From Chromobacterium paludis (GTDB lineage: Bacteria; Pseudomonadota; Gammaproteobacteria; Burkholderiales; Chromobacteriaceae), in NCBI RefSeq assembly GCF_008275125.1, contig NZ_CP043473.1, positions 434,001 through 498,000 on the forward strand: a stretch of 64,000 nucleotides of DNA, written 5' to 3'. The notes beneath the pieces are model-generated. The model ran no database searches and was not told the origin of the DNA. It saw only the letters and a program-made list of their open reading frames with translations. The position numbers and the translations under genes were made by a program. This document shows positions 49,198 to 59,800 of this stretch, piece by piece (within the stretch, counting starts at the first letter, position 1; each line of letters starts with the position of its first letter).

Positions 49198-50607
49198 ATG
49201 AGTTCCCTTTCGCCGAGGGCTTTACGAATACGCTCTGAAATTGCAAGCTTCATCCTTCAGCGACGGGATGACAAGCTCGACAAACTGGCCGACGACGACG
49301 CCAAGCGCGACGATCTGAAAGCCCAGTACCAACCAGCCACCTGGCTGCTTGACGCCGCCCGTCGGGTGGGTCAGCTACAAATGGTCACCCACACGCTCAA
49401 GGCCATCCATCCGGATGCCAAGGGCAGCAGCCTGTTTGCCCCCGCAAGCAGCTTGTCAAACCGGGATGTTGTGGGCAGCCACTGCCTGTCGCCCTCCTCC
49501 GCCAGTGATGTCGTCGGCAATGCCGCCGCGCTGGATGTCTACAAATTCCTCAAGCTGGAACACGACGGCCAAACCTTGCTCAGTCTCCTGCAAGCAGGCG
49601 ATACCGATGCCTTGGCCGCATTGAGTGATGACGTGGAACAAGCGCAAACGCTGTGCGATGCCTTTGTCAGCATCACCGAACCCAACGGCGGCCCCGGCAG
49701 CCACACCCGCGCCAAACAGGTGTACTGGCTGGTCAGCCCCAGCCCAGACGACTTGCCCAATCCTTGTGACGACAGCCATTACCACCTGCTGTCCCCGCTG
49801 TATGCCAGCGCCTTCTCTCACCACATTTACCAGACCATCCAGCAACACCGCTTTAGTGAAGAGGCCAAGGCGGCACGGCAGGCGAAACGTGACGGCGCGG
49901 ATCACCCGCATGGTTACAGCGACTACCCGCACTTGGTCGAAGAGAAAAAAGGCGGCACCAAGCCCCAGAATATTTCCCAATTGAACTCCGAGCGCAAAGG
50001 CAGCAACTACCTGCTGGCTTCCCTGCCTCCAGTATGGGAAAGCAGCGAGCTGACCCCGCTGTACCACGCCGATAGCGCCTTCAACCGCTTTGGCCGTCGT
50101 CGTGAAGTGCAGCGCCTGTTGCGTGAACTGCGCACCTGGCTGCAAAAGCATTACAAAGCGCCCAAAGAGGGAGAAGAAGACAACTCTCCAAACAACGTCT
50201 CCATTCGCGATCACCGCAAAAAACTGCAAGACCAGATTTTCGACGAACTGGTCTTGTATTCCGCCGAAATCATCAACAACCTGCCGCCAGGCTGGAGCGC
50301 GCATGCCGACTGCAAGCTGCCGATTGAAGAGCAATGCTGGCTTGACCCGTGGCGCGCCGCCGGGGATGAAGACTTCAACAAGACATGGCAGTGGCAAGAC
50401 TGGCCCTTGCAAGTGGCGGAACGCTTCGCCCGCTGGCTCAACAGCAAGCTGGACAAGACACTGCCTGTCAATGATGCGGAATTTCGCTACTGGGCACGCG
50501 AGCTGGCCGGTGATCGCGAGTGGCAGATTCTGCAAGATGAACAACAGCGCACGCTGACTGCGCTTAATCAAGTTCAGGGGCTGAAAGGGGATAACGATGC
50601 TGACTAA
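49198..50607 (+). CDS. csy1: Csy1 (Cas8f), type I-F Cascade large subunit
   Basis: 469 residues. Csy1 sits with Csy2 at the crRNA 5' handle and reads the CC/GG PAM. Family features include LSNRDVVGSHCLSPSSASDVVGNAAALDVYKFL in the N-terminal third and QNISQLNSERKGSNYLLASLPPVW in the middle. It is the first gene of csy1-2-3-4 and overlaps csy2 by 11 bp. It is preceded by a perfect inverted repeat GTTTTGAT/ATCAAAAC just before the start, and about 260 nt from the upstream promoter. Confidence 0.95.
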   Translation: MSSLSPRALRIRSEIASFILQRRDDKLDKLADDDAKRDDLKAQYQPATWLLDAARRVGQLQMVTHTLKAIHPDAKGSSLFAPASSLSNRDVVGSHCLSPSSASDVVGNAAALDVYKFLKLEHDGQTLLSLLQAGDTDALAALSDDVEQAQTLCDAFVSITEPNGGPGSHTRAKQVYWLVSPSPDDLPNPCDDSHYHLLSPLYASAFSHHIYQTIQQHRFSEEAKAARQAKRDGADHPHGYSDYPHLVEEKKGGTKPQNISQLNSERKGSNYLLASLPPVWESSELTPLYHADSAFNRFGRRREVQRLLRELRTWLQKHYKAPKEGEEDNSPNNVSIRDHRKKLQDQIFDELVLYSAEIINNLPPGWSAHADCKLPIEEQCWLDPWRAAGDEDFNKTWQWQDWPLQVAERFARWLNSKLDKTLPVNDAEFRYWARELAGDREWQILQDEQQRTLTALNQVQGLKGDNDAD

Positions 50608-51562
50608 CATCACCGGCCTGCTAACCCTGCCGCACCTGCGCGTGCAAAACGCCAATGCTATTTCCAGCCAGCACACTTGGGGCGCGCCCTCCATCACCGC
50701 GTTTAGCGGGCTGATGACGGCGCTGGAGCGCAAGCTGGCAGGCTCTGTCGAGCTGGAATTTTACGGCGTGGGCGTGATCTGCCACGGCTACCAGGCGCAA
50801 ACCAACGGCGATTACGTGCACCGTTTCAATCTGACGCGCAACCCGATAGACAAAGACGGCAGCACCGCAGCCATTGTCGAAGAAGGCCGCATTCACCTCG
50901 ACATCACCCTTGTCTTTGGCGTGGCGGGGGATGCGCTGACGGAAAACGAAGCGAAACGCGACGAGATTGCGGCCAACATTGCCGACGTCGTCGCCACCTT
51001 GCGCATCGCCGGCGGCAGCGTGATACCGCAAACCAACCAGTCCGCCCGCCGCACCAAGCCGACACTGCAGGCGCTGGAAGAGGGCGAAAAGCGGGCAAAG
51101 CAATTCCGCCAGCTTCGCCGCCAGTGGTTGCCGGGCTTTGCCCTGCTCTCGCGTGACGACCTGCTGCACAGCCATCACGCCAGGCTGGTCAAGCACAACC
51201 CCGATGCCACCTTGCTGGATGCCTGGCTGGACAAATCGCGCCTCAATCACGTCCCCGTCACTGACGACAAGGGCGATACCGTCTGGCAGCACTCGCGCCA
51301 GCAGGGCGAGGGCTGGATTGTGCCGATTCCGGTGGGCTATGGAGCATTGTCCGAGCTACACCCGGCAGGCAGCGTGGCCAATGCCCGCGACGACAGCACG
51401 CCGTTCCGCTTTGTGGAAAGCGTGTATTCGTTGGGCGAATGGCGCAGCCCGCACCGCCTGCACGATGTTTTTGATCTGTTGTGGCACCCCGATTTTGACG
51501 AAGCCAGCGGCGTGTATCGCTGCCGCAATCACTATACCGCCCCGCAAGAAACGGTCATCTGA
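50597..51562 (+). CDS. csy2: Csy2 (Cas5f), type I-F
   Basis: 321 residues. It caps the crRNA handle as a heterodimer with Csy1. It begins [42 protein letters not shown], typical of the family, and has the C-terminal [23 protein letters not shown] lies 6 nt before the ATG, which is inside the end of csy1. Confidence 0.95.
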   Translation: MLTNITGLLTLPHLRVQNANAISSQHTWGAPSITAFSGLMTALERKLAGSVELEFYGVGVICHGYQAQTNGDYVHRFNLTRNPIDKDGSTAAIVEEGRIHLDITLVFGVAGDALTENEAKRDEIAANIADVVATLRIAGGSVIPQTNQSARRTKPTLQALEEGEKRAKQFRQLRRQWLPGFALLSRDDLLHSHHARLVKHNPDATLLDAWLDKSRLNHVPVTDDKGDTVWQHSRQQGEGWIVPIPVGYGALSELHPAGSVANARDDSTPFRFVESVYSLGEWRSPHRLHDVFDLLWHPDFDEASGVYRCRNHYTAPQETVI

Positions 51563-51579
51563 CTTTTTGGAGATTGAAC

Positions 51580-52614
51580 ATGACAACCAACCTGAAAACC
51601 GCCACCGTCCTCGCCTTTGAACGCAAACTGGACCCGTCCGATGCGCTGTTTTTTGCCGGCAACTGGGCAGAGCAAGGCAATAGCCAGCACTGGCCTGCCG
51701 TCACCATCCAGGAAAAATCCGTACGCGGCACCATCTCCAACCGCCTGAAAACCAAAGACCAGGACCCGGCCAAGCTGGATGCGGCGATTGAAAACCCCAA
51801 CCTGCAAACTGTAGACGTTGCCGCGCTGCCGCACGATGCCGACACCCTGAAAGTGCGCTTCACCCTGCGCGTGCTGGGCGGCACCGGCGCGCCGTCTGCC
51901 TGCAACAGCAGCGAATACCGCCAAAAGCTGCTGGACACCGTAGCCAGCTATCGCGAAGCCAACGGCTTTGCCGAGCTGGCGCGCCGCTACGCGCACAATC
52001 TGGCCAATGGCCGCTTTTTGTGGCGCAACCGCGTGGGCGCGGAGCAAGTCAATGTCCACATCGCCCGCCTGAGCGATGGCAAAGAAGCCGAAAGCTGGAC
52101 ATTCGACGCGCTGGCGCTATCGCTGCGCGACTTTGCCGCGGGCAGCGCCGAAAGCCAGCTGGCCGGGCTGACCCGCGCCATCACCAGCGGCCTGTCCGGC
52201 GAAGAACATGTCTTGCTGCAAATCACCGCCTTTGTGAGCGTGGGTGCCGGGCAGGAAGTGTTCCCGAGCCAGGAGCTGATTCTGGACCGTGGCCGTGGCG
52301 ACAAGAGCAAGACCTTGTATTTTGTGACGCAGAAAGACCGCAAAATCGCCGCCATCCACTCGCAAAAAATCGGCAACGCCATCCGCACCATAGACAACTG
52401 GTATCCGGAAGCCGACAGCAACGGCCCCATCGCCATAGAGCCCTACGGCTCCGTCACCACCCAGGGCCGCGCCTACCGCCAGCCCAAGCAGAAAACCGAC
52501 TTCTACACCCTGCTGGACAACTGGGTGCTGAACGACAAAGTGCCCGATCTGGCGCAACAGCACTTCGTCATCGCCACCCTGATTCGCGGCGGCGTATTCG
52601 GTGAGGCGGGCTAA
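51580..52614 (+). CDS. csy3: Csy3 (Cas7f), type I-F backbone subunit
   Basis: 344 residues. Csy3 forms the six-copy backbone along the spacer and flips out every sixth nucleotide. It starts [29 protein letters not shown] and includes [25 protein letters not shown] and [28 protein letters not shown] 7 nt before this ATG decides it over an in-frame TTG two codons upstream. It is 17 bp after csy2. Confidence 0.96.
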   Translation: MTTNLKTATVLAFERKLDPSDALFFAGNWAEQGNSQHWPAVTIQEKSVRGTISNRLKTKDQDPAKLDAAIENPNLQTVDVAALPHDADTLKVRFTLRVLGGTGAPSACNSSEYRQKLLDTVASYREANGFAELARRYAHNLANGRFLWRNRVGAEQVNVHIARLSDGKEAESWTFDALALSLRDFAAGSAESQLAGLTRAITSGLSGEEHVLLQITAFVSVGAGQEVFPSQELILDRGRGDKSKTLYFVTQKDRKIAAIHSQKIGNAIRTIDNWYPEADSNGPIAIEPYGSVTTQGRAYRQPKQKTDFYTLLDNWVLNDKVPDLAQQHFVIATLIRGGVFGEAG

Positions 52615-52617
52615 GTC

Positions 52618-53208
52618 ATGGAACACTATCTGGACATCCGCATCCTGCCGGATCCGGAATTTGCCCCGCCACTGCTGCTGAACGCCCTGTTCGCCAAACT
52701 GCACCGCGCACTGGCAACAACGCAGCACAGCGACATCGGCGCAAGCTTCCCCGGCTACGACCTGACGCCAAAGGGAGAAGGCGACAGCACTTTGCGGCCA
52801 ACCCTGGGCCAGGTGCTGCGCCTGCACGGCAGCGCCGCCGCGCTGGACAGCTTCATGGCCCGCAACTGGCTTACCGGCATGCGCGACCACGTTACGCTGG
52901 GCAATATTCAGCCGGTTCCTGCCAATGCCAGCCCCATCCGCGTACAGCGCAAACAGGCCAAGAGCAACCCGGCCAAAGAGCGCGAACGGCTGATGCGGCG
53001 CAAAGGCATGAGCGAGGCCGAAGCGCTGCGGCTGATTCCCGACGACAAGGCCAAGCTGCTGAACCTGCCCTTCATCACCCTGAGCAGTCAAAGCACCGGC
53101 CAGCATCAATTCCGCCTGTTCATCGCCCAGACGGCAGCCACGGCAGAGGTTAAAGGCGATTTCAACGCCTACGGCCTGAGCCGCCACGCCACCCTGCCAG
53201 GGTTTTAA
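52618..53208 (+). CDS. csy4: Csy4 (Cas6f) crRNA-processing endoribonuclease
   Basis: 196 residues. It starts MEHYLDIRILPDPEF, has the catalytic His29 in KLHRAL, and carries the arginine-rich helix RVQRKQAKSNPAKERERLMRRKG that binds the repeat hairpin. The C-terminal block LPFITLSSQSTGQHQFRLFI is typical. It cuts after the 5-bp stem of the repeat and stays bound to the 3' hairpin. The gene starts 3 bp after csy3 and ends the operon, followed by a terminator. Confidence 0.97.
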   Translation: MEHYLDIRILPDPEFAPPLLLNALFAKLHRALATTQHSDIGASFPGYDLTPKGEGDSTLRPTLGQVLRLHGSAAALDSFMARNWLTGMRDHVTLGNIQPVPANASPIRVQRKQAKSNPAKERERLMRRKGMSEAEALRLIPDDKAKLLNLPFITLSSQSTGQHQFRLFIAQTAATAEVKGDFNAYGLSRHATLPGF

Positions 53209-53213
53209 AGCGT

Positions 53214-53259
53214 AAAGGGTTGCAACCAAGCGCATTGAATTGGCGGCAACCCTTTTTTT
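53214..53259 (+). terminator. Terminator of the csy operon
   Basis: Stem AAAGGGTTGC/GCAACCCTTT with a 22-nt loop that can itself pair (CCAA/TTGG), and seven Ts. It separates the csy operon from the CRISPR leader. Confidence 0.85.
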
Positions 53260-53378
53260 GACAGAAAAAAAGAATCTTTTAAAATCAGCGATTTACGAAA
53301 TTGGTCGAGAAAAGGGTTTTTTCATGAAAGATCCCCACCTCCCTTGCTTGGCTTGGTTGGGAAGGGAAGTAGGCTCTA
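53260..53378 (+). promoter_or_regulatory. CRISPR leader
   Basis: 119-bp A-rich region directly before the first perfect repeat, at the end opposite the degenerate terminal repeat, so transcription runs left to right. AATCAGCGATTTA (53283-53295) differs by one base from the IHF consensus and could be the integration-host-factor site used for polarised spacer insertion in I-F systems. I cannot fix a promoter with confidence. Confidence 0.75.
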
Positions 53379-55630
53379 GTTCACTGCCGGACAGGCAGCT
53401 CAGAAAGTTACGAGCGGCTGGCGGGGTCCGACGAACACGTTCACTGCCGGACAGGCAGCTCAGAAAGCATATTCAATCAGACGGCCAACGCACTGAACGT
53501 TCACTGCCGGACAGGCAGCTCAGAAAATGCTGCCTCCTAGTTCGATTGAATAGCGATAGTTCACTGCCGGACAGGCAGCTCAGAAATCAAATCCGTTCGC
53601 CGTAAATCCGATGGCCAAGTTCACTGCCGGACAGGCAGCTCAGAAATGATGGCGACGCCGACGCAGGTTCGCATAATCGTTCACTGCCGGACAGGCAGCT
53701 CAGAAATGTCTATTTCGGCCTACACAAACGGTCAGCAAGTTCACTGCCGGACAGGCAGCTCAGAAAATGTAGAACGTGCTACCGGCCCCGGTACCGCCGT
53801 TCACTGCCGGACAGGCAGCTCAGAAATGCTGAAACGCGATAAACGCAGTCACGAGCGCGTTCACTGCCGGACAGGCAGCTCAGAAATACCGGCTATGATC
53901 TGGATGCACTTGGAAAGGGTTCACTGCCGGACAGGCAGCTCAGAAAACATGAATAAACAGGTTTCCGGTATGTACGAGGTTCACTGCCGGACAGGCAGCT
54001 CAGAAAGCTCCAACACCGACAACGTGGGCGATTGCAAAGTTCACTGCCGGACAGGCAGCTCAGAAATTCATCCTCGTTCACTTTGGCGGCCACCCAAGGT
54101 TCACTGCCGGACAGGCAGCTCAGAAAAGAGAAGCCAGCGTTTGGCGCGGAGCTGATTAAGTTCACTGCCGGACAGGCAGCTCAGAAATGATTGTGCGCCG
54201 TCCTGTCTCTCTGCATTGATGTTCACTGCCGGACAGGCAGCTCAGAAAGTGATTCTGGCTTGCGCTACCTTGGAGATATCGTTCACTGCCGGACAGGCAG
54301 CTCAGAAAGCCGAAAAGCGCGGCGAATATGTCTATACCATGTTCACTGCCGGACAGGCAGCTCAGAAAACATCGCGGGTTGCTAATGCGACTGGTGTTTC
54401 GTTCACTGCCGGACAGGCAGCTCAGAAAAACAGGCAAACACTCCATGAAACGCTGCAAACGTTCACTGCCGGACAGGCAGCTCAGAAACTGGACAGCATG
54501 CTGTTCACGCCCAACCTGCGCGTTCACTGCCGGACAGGCAGCTCAGAAATCGATCCGGGCCCGCATGCTGCGCCCTGCTACGTTCACTGCCGGACAGGCA
54601 GCTCAGAAATTGATCGACAGCGGCCCGGAGCGCTCGAACATGTTCACTGCCGGACAGGCAGCTCAGAAAGCGAACAGTGTTCCAACGGCCCCGTTTGAAC
54701 AGTTCACTGCCGGACAGGCAGCTCAGAAAATAACGGCAATCTGTTTAGCCCGTTTTATACCGTTCACTGCCGGACAGGCAGCTCAGAAAGTTACATAACC
54801 GTTTTTCGCAGCAGCAACGCAGTTCACTGCCGGACAGGCAGCTCAGAAAAGTCGCCATGCGCATGATGACCAACCAGTTCCGTTCACTGCCGGACAGGCA
54901 GCTCAGAAATGCACCAATGGCACCTTGTGCAGCGGTGAAATGTTCACTGCCGGACAGGCAGCTCAGAAAAAACAAACGCCAGGCGGCGATACAGGCGATG
55001 CGTTCACTGCCGGACAGGCAGCTCAGAAATTTTTGCGCTATCGGCCTGACCGCAGGGAAGTGTTCACTGCCGGACAGGCAGCTCAGAAAATAGACATCGT
55101 CATTGCCGGCGCGGCGAAGGCGTTCACTGCCGGACAGGCAGCTCAGAAACATATGCCAGGCATCCGGCGGCCGTAGGTTTCAGTTCACTGCCGGACAGGC
55201 AGCTCAGAAAATGTGCGAAACATGGGGGCTACGCTTGCGCGCGTTCACTGCCGGACAGGCAGCTCAGAAATCGTCAGTTGCATCAATGTCAGCCAAGTCA
55301 ACGTTCACTGCCGGACAGGCAGCTCAGAAATATGGCTGGGATGCCATTACAGCGATTACCATGTTCACTGCCGGACAGGCAGCTCAGAAAACTTCCCGGC
55401 CACGGATTTCAGCAAGGAAGGCGTTCACTGCCGGACAGGCAGCTCAGAAAGACGTGCCAACCCAGCCGACCGCGGTTCGCCCGTTCACTGCCGGACAGGC
55501 AGCTCAGAAAACCATCTCGGTGTAGAGACGCAACCAAGGCAAGTTCACTGCTGGACAGGCAGCTCAGAAATGCCGGCTGGAATAGAGACCCATCAACCGG
55601 TAGTTCACTGCCGGACAGGCAGCTCAGAAA
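53379..55630 (+). CRISPR. Type I-F CRISPR array, leader-proximal part (38 repeats)
   Basis: 38 repeats of 28 nt (GTTCACTGCC...CTCAGAAA, stem CTGCC/GGCAG with loop GGACA) separated by 37 spacers of 32 nt, four of them 33 nt. All repeats are identical except the one at 55543, which has a C-to-T change in the stem that still allows a G-U pair. Repeat sequence and orientation are those of type I-F and match the adjacent csy genes. The last spacer continues into an inserted IS element. Confidence 0.99.
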
Positions 55631-55656
55631 ATGACAAAAGTGGACACGAGTTCGCC

Positions 55657-56854
55657 CAGGGCAATCGCACCTTCTTGTCATAAGCAAACAGACTTGCCAA
55701 CCCACCCAGACTTGAGGTGAACTCCCAGGTTTTACCGGTGCGGGATGGGAACGTTGATGGAACATTTGGCCGAGGTGCCCGAGCCGAGGACCGGGCGCTA
55801 CATCGCCCATCCGCTGGACGAAATTCTGGTGATTGCCGTGTGCGCCATCTTCGCGGGGGCGGAGAGCTTTGTGGAGGCGGTCGAGTGGGCTGAGGTTAAG
55901 GAAGCTTGGCTGCGGCGCTTCCTGCCGTTGAAGAATGGCATTCCTTCTCACGATACCGTCAACCGCGTGTTCCGACTGCTGGATCCCAAGCAGTTCGAGA
56001 ACGCCTTCCGCAGCTGGACGCAAGGACTGCTGGGCTCGTTCCAGCAGATCGCCATCGATGGCAAATGCCTGCGCGGCACCGCTCGCGGCGCGCACAGCCC
56101 GGTGCACATGGTCAGCGCCTTCGCCACCGAACTGGGCTTGGCGCTGGGGCAGGAGAAAGTCGCCGACAAAAGCAATGAAATCACTGCGATTCCGGCGTTG
56201 CTGGCCGCACTGGATGTGGAGGGCTGTCTGGTCAGCCTGGATGCGATGGGCTGCCAGAAAGAGGTTGCCAAGACCATCGTGGCGCGTAAAGCGGACTATT
56301 TGCTGGCGGTGAAGGAGAACCAGCCCAAGCTACGTCAGGCCGTAGCGTGCGCGCTGCATGACCATCCCACCGAGCGAGTGGCCAGCGCGCAAAAAGGGCA
56401 TGGCCGCACGGTGTTGCAACATGTGGTGACAGCCCGGGCGGACGGCATTGTCGACGCTCAGGCCTGGCCCGGCTGCCAAACAGTGGGTCGCGTGGATTCG
56501 GTGCGGCTGGATGGTCGCGGACAATCGGCGCTGGAGCAGCGCTATTATTTGTCGTCGCGCGCGTTGAGCGCGGAAGAGCTGGCGCAGGCGGTGCGCCGTC
56601 ATTGGGCGATCGAAAACGGCCTGCATTGGTGTCTGGATGTGATTTTTCGGGAAGATAACTGCCCATTGCGCGAAGATCATGGACCGCAGAATTTTGCGCT
56701 GCTGCTGAAATTCGCGCTCAACCTGCTGCGTAGTTCGCCGTATCAGGCCAAGAAAAGCATGCGGGTGCGACGCAAGCGTGCCGGCTGGGATGATGAGGCC
56801 TTGGCTGAGTTGCTGGGCATGTCGCCTTTATGACGTGAAGGTGCGATTGCCCTG
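55657..56854 (+). mobile_element. ISAs1-family insertion sequence inside a CRISPR spacer
   Basis: 1,198 bp. Terminal inverted repeats of 27 bp match at 25 positions (both start CAGGGCAATCGCACCTTC; 55657-55683 and 56828-56854). The 10-bp target duplication CGAGTTCGCC flanks it at 55647-55656 and 56855-56864. The 26 nt before the element plus the six bases CACACT after the second duplicate make exactly one 32-nt spacer, so the insertion went into a spacer and nothing else was lost. The element encodes one intact transposase. Confidence 0.97.
55745..56833 (+). CDS. ISAs1-family DDE transposase
   Basis: 362 residues (358 if started at the second ATG, which has GGGA 6 nt upstream). The family blocks are complete: the N-terminal DUF4338-like domain (HPLDEILVIAVCAIFAGAESF), GIPSHDTVNRVF, QIAIDGKCLRGTA with the first catalytic Asp, VSLDAMGCQKEVAKTIV with the second Asp, KADYLLAVKENQP, and RHWAIENGLHWCLDVIFREDNCPLRE with the catalytic Glu. 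The stop codon lies inside the right inverted repeat. It reads in the same direction as array transcription. Confidence 0.96.
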   Translation: MGTLMEHLAEVPEPRTGRYIAHPLDEILVIAVCAIFAGAESFVEAVEWAEVKEAWLRRFLPLKNGIPSHDTVNRVFRLLDPKQFENAFRSWTQGLLGSFQQIAIDGKCLRGTARGAHSPVHMVSAFATELGLALGQEKVADKSNEITAIPALLAALDVEGCLVSLDAMGCQKEVAKTIVARKADYLLAVKENQPKLRQAVACALHDHPTERVASAQKGHGRTVLQHVVTARADGIVDAQAWPGCQTVGRVDSVRLDGRGQSALEQRYYLSSRALSAEELAQAVRRHWAIENGLHWCLDVIFREDNCPLREDHGPQNFALLLKFALNLLRSSPYQAKKSMRVRRKRAGWDDEALAELLGMSPL

Positions 56855-56870
56855 CGAGTTCGCCCACACT

Positions 56871-59800
56871 GTTCACTGCCGGACAGGCAGCTCAGAAAAC
56901 ATGGAGCAAAGCTTTGCGCGGTACATGGCCGTTCACTGCCGGACAGGCAGCTCAGAAAATGAAGATGAACCAGGGGAAGACGTTTTCCCGGTTCACTGCC
57001 GGACAGGCAGCTCAGAAAATGATCCACGACGGCAATGGCTGCCGACGACTGTTCACTGCCGGACAGGCAGCTCAGAAAATCCGCAAGTGCTCCAGCCAGA
57101 ACTGGGACGTGTTCACTGCCGGACAGGCAGCTCAGAAAACACTATAGGGCTATAGACCCGTTACTGTACTGTTCACTGCCGGACAGGCAGCTCAGAAAGC
57201 ACCGCCGCACCTGTAAACACGCACTGCGTCGTTCACTGCCGGACAGGCAGCTCAGAAAGCGCCGGTATCAAACGCCTGAGGCCATGCCAGGTTCACTGCC
57301 GGACAGGCAGCTCAGAAACCGTGCATGGTGGATGCAACGAGTGATGCTCCAGTTCACTGCCGGACAGGCAGCTCAGAAATGCAGGCTGGAATAGAGACCC
57401 ATCAACAGGTAGTTCACTGCCGGACAGGCAGCTCAGAAAAGCTCAGGCGGCGGCGTTTTAGCAACCGGCGCGTTCACTGCCGGACAGGCAGCTCAGAAAC
57501 GCTCTGTCCGCTGTGTCCGCATTCGCCGATGGTTCACTGCCGGACAGGCAGCTCAGAAAATGAGCAGTTCATTGCCGTTAAACGCGCCCAGGTTCACTGC
57601 CGGACAGGCAGCTCAGAAAGTCTGCGCCTGGTCGGCTCCCAGCAGCGCGATGTTCACTGCCGGACAGGCAGCTCAGAAATGTCAGCCGGTCGATCAGCGA
57701 CGAGTAGTCGCGTTCACTGCCGGACAGGCAGCTCAGAAAACGCCGAACCAGTACCGCGAAAAGCGGGGACTGTTCACTGCCGGACAGGCAGCTCAGAAAT
57801 CCGGGTCATGGCGGACGCCGTGCAGGTCACCGTTCACTGCCGGACAGGCAGCTCAGAAATTCAAGCACTGGGCACACCGCCCAGCCGCTCTAGTTCACTG
57901 CCGGACAGGCAGCTCAGAAATGCGGAATACACCCATGCGACGACGTCGAATTGTTCACTGCCGGACAGGCAGCTCAGAAATGTAATACTCCCTCGTTCCG
58001 TCCTCGTATTGTGTTCACTGCCGGACAGGCAGCTCAGAAAATCTGCGCGCCCATGGCGCCCACTTGCTGTTTGTTCACTGCCGGACAGGCAGCTCAGAAA
58101 CAGCTGTGATGCGGAACAGTGAGCGTCAGCATGTTCACTGCCGGACAGGCAGCTCAGAAAAGCAACACGAAAACCGGTCGCGGCGACCGCTCGTTCACTG
58201 CCGGACAGGCAGCTCAGAAAACCTTGGACTTGGCCAGGCCAGCGGACAGCAGGTTCACTGCCGGACAGGCAGCTCAGAAAAAACATTCATCCTTAGAACG
58301 CCGTGAATTCGGGTTCACTGCCGGACAGGCAGCTCAGAAATTGACGAATGCGCTGTATTCCTCAATTCCCGTGTTCACTGCCGGACAGGCAGCTCAGAAA
58401 ACCAACTCCGCCGCGGAGGCTTCTACGAACCGGTTCACTGCCGGACAGGCAGCTCAGAAAAGCGGACGGATAAACGAGTCAATCAATCGCGGGTTCACTG
58501 CCGGACAGGCAGCTCAGAAATTATTCGGTGCCGGCTACTGCTGATAACCATCGTTCACTGCCGGACAGGCAGCTCAGAAAATGCCATCGTTTGTTATTGA
58601 TGCTATGGCTGTGTTCACTGCCGGACAGGCAGCTCAGAAATATTGCCGTTGTTACGCCTACTACCAATGGTTGTTCACTGCCGGACAGGCAGCTCAGAAA
58701 ACGATTGAGCGCTGCAATCGCCTCCTGGCTGAGTTCACTGCCGGACAGGCAGCTCAGAAAACTGCCAAACCAATAAGCCAAATCTTTTTCGGGTTCACTG
58801 CCGGACAGGCAGCTCAGAAACTCGCGGCAGCCGGCCACGTCCACCATGGCGTTGTTCACTGCCGGACAGGCAGCTCAGAAAGATGTTCGGCCTGCAAGAC
58901 GCGCTGGCAGCCGGTTCACTGCCGGACAGGCAGCTCAGAAATCGAAGGCGTGGCCGCCGCCGACCAGCTTGGCGTTCACTGCCGGACAGGCAGCTCAGAA
59001 AGCTCGGCGCCATATTGCGTTGCAGCGTTCCCGCGTTCACTGCCGGACAGGCAGCTCAGAAATCACACTCCCGATCGCGAGCCTCAAGCTGTCGGTTCAC
59101 TGCCGGACAGGCAGCTCAGAAATTGACCGTGTCGGGCTTCTTTACCGTGCTGATGTTCACTGCCGGACAGGCAGCTCAGAAAACCTCCCGCCACAATGGC
59201 GCGTACCTCGACATGTTCACTGCCGGACAGGCAGCTCAGAAAAATTGAAATCTTGAAAAATCCGGCCGTAGCATGTTCACTGCCGGACAGGCAGCTCAGA
59301 AAGACAACGCGCCAGGTTGAAAGATGGCAGACCGGTTCACTGCCGGACAGGCAGCTCAGAAAGTTCGCTGTTCCGCTCGTTCGGCATGCGTGACGTTCAC
59401 TGCCGGACAGGCAGCTCAGAAATGCCTCGTGCCAGCGAATACCAACATTTCCATGTTCACTGCCGGACAGGCAGCTCAGAAAAGCCACTCCGTTTTCAAT
59501 CCTGGCCGGAACCCGTTCACTGCCGGACAGGCAGCTCAGAAATCTCTTGCATCAATGCCTAGTATGTCTGCAATGTTCACTGCCGGACAGGCAGCTCAGA
59601 AATCTCTAGTATGTCTGCAATGTTCACTGCCGGACAGGCAGCTCAGAAAAATAACTCACCAAAAATCTTAACCGCAATATCGTTCACTGCCGGACAGGCA
59701 GCTCAGAAAGACGTAAACGCGACAGCCATCCGTGTCACAATGTTCACTGCCGGACAGGCAGCTCAGAAATCCATCAGCGCCGCCTTGCCCCGTTTCTGTG

